Shown here piece by piece: positions 56,517 through 64,000 of a DNA stretch of 64,000 bases. The notes beneath the pieces are model-generated. The model was not told the origin of the DNA and ran no database searches. It saw nothing but the letters and a program-made list of their open reading frames with translations. The position numbers and the translations under genes are program-made. Origin of the DNA: Burkholderiales bacterium 70-64 (GTDB lineage Bacteria > Pseudomonadota > Gammaproteobacteria > Burkholderiales > Burkholderiaceae_E); assembly GCA_001898645.1 (NCBI GenBank), contig MKUQ01000040.1:1-64000 (forward strand). The letters run 5' to 3'. How positions within the stretch are numbered: the first letter of the stretch is position 1; each line of letters begins with the position of its first letter.

Positions 56517-57683
56517 CTACTTGGCAGGGTCTTTGAAGTTCGGGAACTTGTCGAACTCGACGTTGTACAGATGACCGTCGCGCCGCTCGACCTTGCGCGC
56601 GTAGATATTCTGGACGATGTCGCGCGTGGCCGGGTCGATGGAGATGGGTCCGCGTGGGCTTTCGAACTTCATCTGCTTGAACAGCTCCATGGCCTTGTCG
56701 GCGTCGAGCTTGCCGTTGAGGCTCTTGACCACCTCGGTGATGGCGCGCATGCCGTCGTAGCCGCCCACCGCCATGAAGTTGGGCCGTCCCCCCGACGGAT
56801 TGGCTTCGGCGAAGGCCTTCAGGAAAGCCTTGTTCTCCGGCGAGTCGTGCGCCACCGAGTAGTGGAACGTCGTGATGATGCCGAGCACCGGATCGCCCAT
56901 GCTGTCGAGCAGGTGATCGTCGGTGAGGTCGCCGGTGGCGATCACCTTGATGCCGGCCTCCTTCAGGCCACGCTCCTGGAAACCCTTCATGAAGGCGATG
57001 GTATGTTCGCCGGGGGGCAGGAACACGAACACCGCCTCGGGCTTGGCGTCCTTGATGCGCTGGATGAAGGGAGCGAACTCCGGGTTCTTCAGCGGCACGC
57101 GCACGGAGTCGATGATCTCGCCGCCGGCGTCCTTGAAGAACTTGCTGAACCAGGTCTCGGAATCGATGCCCGGGCCGTAGTCGGCCACCAGCGTATAGAC
57201 GCGCTTGATGCCGTTCTTGATCGCCCAGGTGCCCATGGGCGCCGAGTTCTGCGGCAGGGTCATGGAGAAGCGCACCGCATAGGGCGACCTGGTGGTGATC
57301 ACCGAGGTGGCCGCGTTCATGATCACCATCGGCGTCTTGGCCTGGGTGGCCACCGGCGCGACCGCCAGCGCCTCGGGGGTGAGCCCGAAGCCGGCGAGGA
57401 AATCCACCTTGTCGCGCACCACCAGCTCCTGCGCCAGCCGCTTGGCCACCTCGGGCGCCGGGCCGGTGGTGTCGCGCACCAGGATCTCGATCTTGCGCCC
57501 GGCATAGGTATCGCCGTTCTGCTTCAGCCAGGCCTTCATGCCTCCTTCGATCTGCTTGCCGTAGTCGGCGAACGGACCGGAGAACGGCCCGATCAGGCCG
57601 ATGCGCACCGGCTCCTGGGCCTGCGCCGGCGCCATTGCGGCGGCCGCCGCGATGCCCAGTGCCGCAACCAAACGCTTCATCAT
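56517..57683 (-). CDS. Liv-type ABC substrate-binding protein, copy 1
   Basis: This 388-residue protein has the same signal peptide and domains as the copy at 55242 (IGLIGPFSGPFADYGKQIEGGMKAWLKQNG, VMIMNAATSVITTRSPYAVRFSMTLPQ). The longest differences are short: DTYAGRKIEI against GTVAGRKVEL, and LPPGEHTIAFMKGF against VPAGELGIAFMKSF. Start 57683 follows AAGGAGGAGCTAC; the next Met (57680) is equally possible. It likely presents substrate to LivHM. Two near-identical receptors for one channel suggest related ligands. Confidence 0.92.
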   Translation of the reverse strand: MMKRLVAALGIAAAAAMAPAQAQEPVRIGLIGPFSGPFADYGKQIEGGMKAWLKQNGDTYAGRKIEILVRDTTGPAPEVAKRLAQELVVRDKVDFLAGFGLTPEALAVAPVATQAKTPMVIMNAATSVITTRSPYAVRFSMTLPQNSAPMGTWAIKNGIKRVYTLVADYGPGIDSETWFSKFFKDAGGEIIDSVRVPLKNPEFAPFIQRIKDAKPEAVFVFLPPGEHTIAFMKGFQERGLKEAGIKVIATGDLTDDHLLDSMGDPVLGIITTFHYSVAHDSPENKAFLKAFAEANPSGGRPNFMAVGGYDGMRAITEVVKSLNGKLDADKAMELFKQMKFESPRGPISIDPATRDIVQNIYARKVERRDGHLYNVEFDKFPNFKDPAK

Positions 57684-57755
57684 GTAGCTCCTCCTTCGTC
57701 GTGGATTCATCCTGCCCGGCTCATTCGATGCCGGGCACCGCACCGCACGCGGGCG

Positions 57756-58502
57756 TCAGCCTACCATCGTCAGCCCGCCGCTGACGCTCAGGACTTGCCC
57801 GGTGACGAAGTCGGCGCGGCCGCTCGCAAAGAACAGCACCGCATCGGCCACTTCCTCGGGCTTGGCGAGGCGGCGCATCGGGGTGACGCGCACGAACGCC
57901 TCCTGATGCTTCTCCGGCACCGCCCGCAGCAGCGGCGTATCGGTGGGCCCCGGGCACACGCAGTTCACGTTGATGCCGTAGCGCGCCACTTCGCGCGCGA
58001 GCGACTTGGCAAACGCGATCGCGCCGCCCTTGGCGCCCGAGTAGACCGTCTCGCCCATGCTGCCGACGCGCCCGGCGTCGCTGGCCACCACCACCACCTT
58101 GCCGGACTGGCGCTCGATCATCGGCCCGATCAGCGCGTGCGTCACCGCCACCGGCCCCATCAGGTTGAGGTCGACCACCTTGCGCCAGAAGTCGGGCTTG
58201 TTCTGCATGAACGGCTCGATCCTGCCCCAGCCCGCGACGTTGGCGATGATGTCGACCTGCCCCCCTTCGGCGAGCGCCCGGTCGCGGAAGGCCGCGATCG
58301 AGTCGAGGTCGGTGACGTCGAGCCTGAGCGCGCGCGCGTCGCTGCCGGCGGCGCGCAGCTCCGCGGCCACGGCCTCGCCGCCGCGTTCGTCGATGTCGCC
58401 GATGAGCACGCGCGCGCCTGCCTGCGCCAGGCCGCGCGCCACGGCGCGGCCGATGCCCGAAGCGCCGCCCGTGACCACCGCCGTCTTGCCGTCGATTTTC
58501 AT
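57756..58502 (-). CDS. SDR dehydrogenase resembling 2-hydroxycyclohexanecarboxyl-CoA dehydrogenase (BadH)
   Basis: This 248-residue short-chain dehydrogenase has TGGASGIG for cofactor binding, NVAGWGRIEPF, Tyr154 and Lys158 in YSGAK, and SDAGRVGSMGETVYSGAKGG plus GQVLSVSGGLTMVG. The last two segments are shared with BadH of alicyclic acid degradation. It would oxidise a ring hydroxyl on an acyl-CoA with NAD+. ATG 58502 follows GAGAGGAAGGAAC. It is the first gene of the eight-gene unit that runs through the two binding proteins and livHMGF to the hemerythrin gene, behind operator C. Confidence 0.8.
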   Translation of the reverse strand: MKIDGKTAVVTGGASGIGRAVARGLAQAGARVLIGDIDERGGEAVAAELRAAGSDARALRLDVTDLDSIAAFRDRALAEGGQVDIIANVAGWGRIEPFMQNKPDFWRKVVDLNLMGPVAVTHALIGPMIERQSGKVVVVASDAGRVGSMGETVYSGAKGGAIAFAKSLAREVARYGINVNCVCPGPTDTPLLRAVPEKHQEAFVRVTPMRRLAKPEEVADAVLFFASGRADFVTGQVLSVSGGLTMVG

Positions 58503-58550
58503 GACCGTTCCTTCCTCTCGAGGATTGCGCCGGCCGCCTGCCGGCTTGAC

Positions 58551-58568
58551 TGAATGAGCATTCATTCA
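58551..58568. promoter_or_regulatory. TetR-type operator C
   Basis: TGAATGAGCATTCATTCA pairs at seven of nine positions and equals site B except at one base. It lies in the divergent gap between the SDR operon and the acyl-CoA dehydrogenase gene, so one repressor dimer could control both directions. Confidence 0.7.
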
Positions 58569-58631
58569 TACGCTATACGTCTCGTGGTGGAAAATCAACC
58601 CCCCAGATCAACAGACTTGAAAGAGCGACCC

Positions 58632-59804
58632 ATGCGCGAACGTACGCACTACGACTGGCCCTTCCTCGACGATGTCCATCGCGCGCAGGCGAACGCGCTC
58701 GACCAGTGGGCCGCCGAGCACCTGAGCGATGCGCACGCCGAGGACGTGGATGCCGCCTGCCGCCAGCTGGCGGGCGAGCTCGGGCGCGCGGGCTGGCTGC
58801 GCTACTGCGCCGGCAAGGCCTGGGGCGGCGCTTTCGAGTCGATCGACACGCGCTCGCTGTGCGTGGCGCGCGAGACGCTGGCCTGGCACTCGGGGCTGGC
58901 CGATTTCGCCTTCGCGATGCAGGGCCTGGGCAGCGGCTCGATCTCGCTGGCGGGCACGCAGGCGCAGCAGCGCAAGTACCTGCCCGACGTGGTGACCGGA
59001 CGCCGGCTGGCCGCCTTCGCGCTCTCGGAGCCCGATGCCGGCTCCGACGTGGCGGCGATCGCCACCACCGCGCGCCGCGACGGCGCGCACTACGTGCTCG
59101 ACGGCTGCAAGACCTGGATCTCGAACGCCGGCATCGCCGACTTCTACTGCGTGTTCGCGCGCACCGGCGAGGCGCCCGGCAGCCGCGGCATCTCGGCCTT
59201 CGTGGTGGATGCGGACACGCCGGGGCTGGAAGTCGCCGAGCGCATCCCGGTGATGGCGCCGCACCCCCTGGGGACGCTGCGCTTCACCGGCTGCCGCGTG
59301 CCGGCCGAGGCGATGCTGGGCGCCCCGGGCGAAGGGTTCAAGATCGCCATGCGCAACCTCGACGTGTTCCGCACCAGCGTGGCGGCGGCCTCGCTCGGCT
59401 TCGCGCGCCGCGCGCTCGACGAGGCGCTCGGGCGCGTCACGCGCCGGCGCATGCTCGGCCAGACCCTGGCCGACTTCCAGCTCACCCAGGCCGCCCTGGC
59501 CGACATGGCCACCGGCATCGACGCGGCGGCCCTGCTCACCTACCGTGCCGCCTGGGTGCGCGACTGCAAGGGCCAGCGAGGCACGCGCGAGGTGGCCATG
59601 GCCAAGATGGTGGCCACCGAGACCGCCCAGCAGGTGATCGACAAGGCGGTGCAGCTCTTCGGCGGGCTGGGCGTGAAATCGGGCATGGCGGTCGAGCACC
59701 TCTACCGCGAGATCCGCCCGCTGCGCATCTACGAGGGCGCCACCGAGGTGCAGAAGCTGATCATCGGCCGCGACCTGATCAAGGCTGCGCGGCCAGCGGA
59801 GTGA
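58632..59804 (+). CDS. Acyl-CoA dehydrogenase
   Basis: This 390-residue flavoenzyme has the family blocks [74 protein letters not shown], and the catalytic base Glu368 in IYEGATE. It introduces a 2,3-double bond into an acyl-CoA and passes electrons to ETF. ATG 58632 is chosen at the natural N-terminus; an earlier in-frame ATG overlaps operator C. Its 3' end overlaps the convergent fdsA gene by 26 bases. Confidence 0.9.
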   Translation: MRERTHYDWPFLDDVHRAQANALDQWAAEHLSDAHAEDVDAACRQLAGELGRAGWLRYCAGKAWGGAFESIDTRSLCVARETLAWHSGLADFAFAMQGLGSGSISLAGTQAQQRKYLPDVVTGRRLAAFALSEPDAGSDVAAIATTARRDGAHYVLDGCKTWISNAGIADFYCVFARTGEAPGSRGISAFVVDADTPGLEVAERIPVMAPHPLGTLRFTGCRVPAEAMLGAPGEGFKIAMRNLDVFRTSVAAASLGFARRALDEALGRVTRRRMLGQTLADFQLTQAALADMATGIDAAALLTYRAAWVRDCKGQRGTREVAMAKMVATETAQQVIDKAVQLFGGLGVKSGMAVEHLYREIRPLRIYEGATEVQKLIIGRDLIKAARPAE

Positions 59805-62565
59805 CGCGCACCGCGCAGTACTTGAACTCGGGGATCTTGCCGAAGGGATCGAGCACGGGATTGGTGAGCAGGTTGGCCGCGGCCTCGGCGTAGGCGAACG
59901 GCACGAACACGCTGCCTTCGGCCACCCCCCGGTCGGCCCGCACCCGCAGCGCGATCTCGCCGCGCCGCGAGGCGATGCGCGCCGACTCACCGGCGCGCAG
60001 GCCGAGACGCGCCAGCTCGCGCGGGTGCAGCGAGGCGGTGGCCTCCGGCTCGATGGCGTCGAGGGCCTGGGCCCGCCGCGTCATCGCGCCGGTGTGCCAG
60101 TGCTCGAGCTGGCGGCCGGTGATCAGCACGAGGGGGTAGTCCGCATCGGGCTGCTCGTCGGGCGCCACCAGCGCAGCCGGCACCAGGCGCGCGCGCCCGT
60201 CCGCGGTGGGAAAGCGCTCGATGAACACCACCGGCTGGCCGGGATCGTCCTCGCTGGCGCAGGGGTAGGTGACGCTGCCCTCGCGCTCGAGCCGCTCCCA
60301 GGAGATGCCGTGGATGGAGGCCATGCCGCTGCGCATCTCCTCGAACACCTCGCGCGGATGCTCGTAGCGCCAGTCGAGGCCCAGCCGGCGCGCCATCTGG
60401 ACGATGATCCACAGGTCCTGGCGCGCCTGCCCCGGCGGCTCGACGGCCTGGCGCGCCAGCTGCACCATGCGATCGGTGTTGGTGAACGAGCCGGTCTTCT
60501 CGGGGAAGGCCGAAGCGGGCAGGATCACGTCGGCGAGGTAGGCCGTCTCGGTGGGGAAGACGTCCTGCACCACCAGCAGCTCGAGCCCGGCCAGCGCCCG
60601 GCGCGCGTGGTGCAGGTCGGGGTCGGACATCGCCGGGTTCTCGCCCATGACGTACATGCCGCGGATCGTGCCGGCGATCGCCGCGTGCATGATCTCCACC
60701 ACCGTCAGGCCCGGGCGCCGGTCGAGCCGGGTGTTCCACAGGCGCTCGAACTTCGCCGCCGCGCGCTCGTCGTCGACGCGCCCGTAATCGGGCAGCATCA
60801 TCGGGATCAGGCCCGCATCGGAAGCCCCCTGCACGTTGTTCTGCCCGCGCAGAGGATGCAGGCCGGTGCCGGTCCGTCCGATCTGGCCGGTGACCAGCGC
60901 CAGCGCGATCAGGCAGCGCGCGTTGTCGGTGCCGTGCTTGTGCTGCGACACGCCCATGCCCCACAGCAGCATCGAGGCACGGCTGCGCGCATACAGCCGC
61001 GCGACCTCGCGGATGGTGGGGGCGGGGATGCCGCACACCGGCGCCATCGCCTCGGGCGAGAAGGCGGCCACGCGCTCGCGCAGCGCATCGAAGCCGGTGG
61101 TGCGCGCGGCCACGAACGCCCGGTCGACCAGGTCCTCGGCGATGATGGTGTGCAGCATCGCGTTGAGCAGCGCGACGTCGGAGCCGGAGCGGAACTGCAG
61201 GACATGCGTGGCGTAGCGCGCGAGATCGGTGCGCCGCGGATCGGCCACCACCAGCCGTGCGCCGCGGCGCACGGCGTTCTTGATGAAGCTGGCGGCCACC
61301 GGATGGTTGGCGGTGGGATTGGAGCCGATCACGAACACCACCTCGGCCTCGAGCACGTCCGAGACCTGATTCGACACCGCTCCCGAGCCGATGCCCTCGA
61401 GCAGCGCCGCCACCGAGGAGGCGTGGCACAGCCGGGTGCAGTGATCGACGTTGTTGGTGCCGAAGCCCACGCGCACCAGCTTCTGGAAGAGATACGCCTC
61501 CTCGTTGCTGCCCTTGGCCGAGCCGAAGCCAGCCAGCGCCGAGGGGCCCAAGGTGTCGCGCAGGCGCGCCAGCCCGTCGCCGGCGACGGCGAGCGCCTCG
61601 TCCCACGAAGCGGGGCGGAAATGGCTGCGCCAGTCGGGCGGCACGCGCGCGAAGTCGGGGTCCTTCGGCGCGCCCGGGCGACGGATCAGCGGCACGTCGA
61701 GCCGCTCGGGGCTGGCTGCGTAATCGAAGCCGAAGCGTCCCTTCACGCACAGCCGGCCGTGGTTGGCCGGCCCGTCGCGGCCCTCGACGAAGCGGATGCG
61801 GTTGTCCGATACGTGGAAGGTGAGCTGGCACCCCACGCCGCAGAACGGACACAGCGAATCGACCTGGCGCTGGCTGGCGCGCGGCGCGACGCGCCCGGCC
61901 TGCGGCGCGGCCACGCCGAGCAGGCGCGGCATGAGCGCGCCGGTCGGGCAGGCCTGCACGCACTCGCCGCAGCCGACGCAGCTCGAAGCGCCCATCGGGT
62001 CGTCGCAGTCGAAGACGATCTTCGCGTGCTCGCCGCGCCAGGCGTAGCCGATGACGTCGTTGACCTGCTCCTCGCGGCAGGCGCGCACGCAGCGCCCGCA
62101 CTGGATGCAGGCATCGAGCTGCACCGCGATCGCCGGGTGGCTGAGGTCGGGCGCGGTCTGCTCGCGCGCGGCGAAGCGCGACGCGCCCACGTCGAGCCGC
62201 TGCGCCCAGCGGCGCAGCTCGGAGTCTTCGCGGTGCCCGCCCTGCGGCGCGTCGGCGCTCAGCAGCTCGAGCACCATCCGCTGCGCGGCCAGCGCGCGCT
62301 CGCTGCGCGCGTGCACCTTCATGCCGGCGGCGGGCGCGCGACAGCACGAGGGCGCCAGCACGCGCTCGCCGTCGATCTCGACCACGCAGGCGCGGCAGTT
62401 GCCGTCGGGCCGGTAGCCCTCGTGATAGCACAGGCGGGGAATCTCGACGCCGTGGCGCTGCGCCGCCTGCAGGATGGACTCGCCGGCGCGCGCCTCGATG
62501 CAGCGGCCGTCGAGCTCGAACTCGACCACGGTGGGCGCGACCGGCGCCGGCAGCGGAGCGTTCAT
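59779..62565 (-). CDS. fdsA: NAD+-dependent formate dehydrogenase, catalytic alpha subunit
   Basis: This 928-residue molybdenum/tungsten enzyme subunit has an N-terminal 2Fe-2S domain ([23 protein letters not shown]). Two 4Fe-4S motifs follow ([15 protein letters not shown] and [17 protein letters not shown]), then the cluster next to the cofactor (CPFCGVGCQ). The metal ligand is Cys380 in RLCHASSV, so this is a Cys, not selenocysteine, enzyme. It oxidises formate to CO2 and gives electrons to FdsB. Its ATG overlaps the fdsB stop by four bases. The usual downstream fdsC and fdsD genes are absent here. Confidence 0.93.
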   Translation of the reverse strand: MNAPLPAPVAPTVVEFELDGRCIEARAGESILQAAQRHGVEIPRLCYHEGYRPDGNCRACVVEIDGERVLAPSCCRAPAAGMKVHARSERALAAQRMVLELLSADAPQGGHREDSELRRWAQRLDVGASRFAAREQTAPDLSHPAIAVQLDACIQCGRCVRACREEQVNDVIGYAWRGEHAKIVFDCDDPMGASSCVGCGECVQACPTGALMPRLLGVAAPQAGRVAPRASQRQVDSLCPFCGVGCQLTFHVSDNRIRFVEGRDGPANHGRLCVKGRFGFDYAASPERLDVPLIRRPGAPKDPDFARVPPDWRSHFRPASWDEALAVAGDGLARLRDTLGPSALAGFGSAKGSNEEAYLFQKLVRVGFGTNNVDHCTRLCHASSVAALLEGIGSGAVSNQVSDVLEAEVVFVIGSNPTANHPVAASFIKNAVRRGARLVVADPRRTDLARYATHVLQFRSGSDVALLNAMLHTIIAEDLVDRAFVAARTTGFDALRERVAAFSPEAMAPVCGIPAPTIREVARLYARSRASMLLWGMGVSQHKHGTDNARCLIALALVTGQIGRTGTGLHPLRGQNNVQGASDAGLIPMMLPDYGRVDDERAAAKFERLWNTRLDRRPGLTVVEIMHAAIAGTIRGMYVMGENPAMSDPDLHHARRALAGLELLVVQDVFPTETAYLADVILPASAFPEKTGSFTNTDRMVQLARQAVEPPGQARQDLWIIVQMARRLGLDWRYEHPREVFEEMRSGMASIHGISWERLEREGSVTYPCASEDDPGQPVVFIERFPTADGRARLVPAALVAPDEQPDADYPLVLITGRQLEHWHTGAMTRRAQALDAIEPEATASLHPRELARLGLRAGESARIASRRGEIALRVRADRGVAEGSVFVPFAYAEAAANLLTNPVLDPFGKIPEFKYCAVRVTPLAAQP

Positions 62566-64000
62566 CGCGAGGCTCCCGCGGCCGGAGCGGCCGGGGTGGG
62601 CACGTCCGGCGCGAGCTCGTGGGGGAAGTAGCGCATCACCGTGGCCACCGGATTGGGGGCGGCCTGGCCCAGGCCGCAGATCGAGGCGTCCATCATCACC
62701 GCCGACAGCTCGCGCAGCAGCCCGGTGTTCCAGCGCGCGCCGGCGATCTCGCCCAGCGCCTTGGCCGTGCCGACGCGGCACGGCGTGCACTGCCCGCAGG
62801 ATTCGTCGCGGAAGAACGCCATCAGGTTGCGCGCGGCATCGACCGCGCTGTCGTGCTGCGAGAGCACGACGATCGCCGCCGAGCCGATCAGCGCGCCGTG
62901 CCGCTGCAGGGTGTCGAAGTCGAGCGGCTCGTCGGCCAGCGAGGCCGGCAGGATGCCGCCCGAGGCCCCTCCCGGCAGGTAGGCGTAGAGCTCGTGCCCT
63001 TCCGGCATGCCGCCGCAGTATTCGTCGATGAGCTCGCGCACGCTGATGCCCGCCGGGGCCAGCTTCACGCCGGGCTCGCGCACCCGGCCCGAGACCGAGA
63101 ACGAGCGCAGGCCGTGGCGCCCGCGCCGGCCGTGCGAAGCGAACCAGGCGGCGCCGCGATCCAGGATCTCGGGGATCCAGTAGAGCGTCTCGACGTTGTG
63201 CGACAGCGTCGGGCGCCCGAACAGGCCGACCTGGGCCACGTAGGGCGGGCGCAGCCGCGGCATGCCGCGCTTGCCTTCGATCGATTCGATCATGGCGCTT
63301 TCCTCGCCGCAGACGTAGGCGCCTGCGCCGCGGCGCAGGTGGATCTGCGGCAGCGCCATGCCGGCCACCGGCGGCGCGGCGCGCAGCGCCTCGAGCTCGC
63401 GCCCGAGCAGCGCGCGCACGCCGGCGTATTCGTCGCGCAGGTAGACGTAGCATGCCTCGCAGCCGACCACCGTGGCGGCGATGAGCATGCCCTCGAGCAT
63501 GCGATGCGGGGCGCGCTCGAGGTAGTGGCGATCCTTGAACGTGCCGGGCTCGCCCTCGTCGGCGTTGACCACCATCAGCCGCGGCCCCTCGTAGCCGGCC
63601 ACGGTGCGCCACTTGCGCGCCGCCGGGAACCCGGCGCCGCCGAGCCCGCGCAGGGTGGAGGCCTCGAGCTCGGCGAGCACCTGCTCGCGCCCGAGCGAGC
63701 CGTCGAGCACGCGCGCCAGCTGCGCGTACCCCCCCGCGGCGCGGTAGGCGTCGTAGTCCTGGGCCGCCGGCAGCGGACACTCGCGGCGGCCGTCGTCGAC
63801 GGCCGCCGCCACGGCCTGCACGGTGGCCGGCGCCACCGGCCGGCGCCCGACCACCGCGACGGGCGCCTCGGCGCAGCGCCCGACGCACGGCACGCGCTGC
63901 ACCCGCACCTCGGCGCCGAGACGCGCGGGCAGCCCGGCGATCAGCGCTTCCGCGCCGGCGAGCCGGCACGACAGCGAGTCGCACACCCGGACCGTCAGCG
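62562..64000 (-). CDS. fdsB: Formate dehydrogenase beta subunit, NAD+/FMN-binding (5' end outside window)
   Basis: The visible 479 residues continue upstream past the window edge (..LTVRVCDSLSC at the edge). The N-terminal thioredoxin-like 2Fe-2S part has CDSLSC and CVGRCAEAP. Then comes the NuoF-like core: RGLGGAGFPAARKW, NADEGEPGTFKDRHYLER and AGAYVCGEESAMIESIEGKRG for FMN and NAD, and the 4Fe-4S loop ESCGQCTPCRVGT with a later Cys in ASICGLG. It passes electrons from FdsA to NAD+. FdsG would lie beyond the edge. Confidence 0.93.
   Translation of the reverse strand, partial: LTVRVCDSLSCRLAGAEALIAGLPARLGAEVRVQRVPCVGRCAEAPVAVVGRRPVAPATVQAVAAAVDDGRRECPLPAAQDYDAYRAAGGYAQLARVLDGSLGREQVLAELEASTLRGLGGAGFPAARKWRTVAGYEGPRLMVVNADEGEPGTFKDRHYLERAPHRMLEGMLIAATVVGCEACYVYLRDEYAGVRALLGRELEALRAAPPVAGMALPQIHLRRGAGAYVCGEESAMIESIEGKRGMPRLRPPYVAQVGLFGRPTLSHNVETLYWIPEILDRGAAWFASHGRRGRHGLRSFSVSGRVREPGVKLAPAGISVRELIDEYCGGMPEGHELYAYLPGGASGGILPASLADEPLDFDTLQRHGALIGSAAIVVLSQHDSAVDAARNLMAFFRDESCGQCTPCRVGTAKALGEIAGARWNTGLLRELSAVMMDASICGLGQAAPNPVATVMRYFPHELAPDVPTPAAPAAGASR

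Noticed and set aside
55212-58553. A 1113-codon + strand frame opposite the binding-protein and SDR genes
   Set aside because: It appears internally repeated only because the two binding-protein genes on the other strand are duplicates; no protein features were found.
60025-62631. An 868-codon + strand frame opposite fdsA
   Set aside because: It is a mirror of the fdsA reading frame with low-complexity content.

Overview
The window is a GC-rich (roughly 65-70 % by eye) bacterial chromosome segment, best explained by a betaproteobacterium of the order Burkholderiales. The signs are three orphan Bug-type (tripartite-tricarboxylate) substrate-binding proteins, an intracellular PHB depolymerase, an RsxB-like ferredoxin followed by nth and a DUF1841 gene, a DUF47-Pit phosphate pair, HemL and a soluble NAD-type formate dehydrogenase. 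No rRNA, tRNA, CRISPR array, insertion sequence or prophage was seen. No gene-free stretch exceeds about 240 bases.

Region 1 (1-6.2 kb, + strand) ends a family III CoA-transferase gene and carries an SDR, an opine-dehydrogenase-family enzyme, a 3-hydroxyacyl-CoA dehydrogenase and three Bug binding proteins in one close-packed operon. Region 2 (6.3-11.9 kb) holds an APC permease, an AraC-type regulator, a class III aminotransferase and an aldehyde dehydrogenase: an uptake, transamination and oxidation set for an amine or amino acid.

Region 3 (12-31.9 kb) is the most unusual. Two related envelope modules face each other tail to tail and meet with a 4-base overlap at 19628-19631. The + strand module is DUF1329, DUF1302 barrel, MMPL/RND transporter, YCF48-like propeller and AraC regulator. 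The - strand module is DUF1329, saccharopine-dehydrogenase-like, diaminopentanoate-dehydrogenase-like, a tandem ATC-hydrolase-like protein, an APC permease and DUF1302. A Tat-exported, spermidine-dehydrogenase-like flavoprotein and an NTF2-like protein are read divergently from the second module. At least four, and perhaps five, promoters across regions 2 and 3 carry the same TGC(C/T)-N6-GG(A/C)TA element 19-20 bases upstream of a -10-like hexamer. This matches the half-site recognised by XylS/BenR-type AraC activators and suggests one regulon for an undescribed amino-compound pathway.

Region 4 (31.9-46.9 kb) looks more like core genome. It begins with an old-yellow-enzyme homologue, a 7Fe ferredoxin and a 1204-residue flavoprotein that fuses NfnL-like and NfnS/PyrK-like halves. 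It then has phaZ-rsxB-nth, DUF1841, DUF47-pit, a hydrolase, a thiolase, an MFS carrier and hemL.

Region 5 (47-59.8 kb) is an acyl-CoA catabolic locus: acyl-CoA ligase, two crotonase-family proteins, a TetR repressor, a complete Liv-type ABC transporter with two near-duplicate binding proteins, a hemerythrin protein, a BadH-like SDR and an acyl-CoA dehydrogenase. Three copies of a GAATGA-type palindrome near the promoters mark it as one TetR regulon. The window closes with fdsA and a truncated fdsB (59.8-64 kb, - strand).
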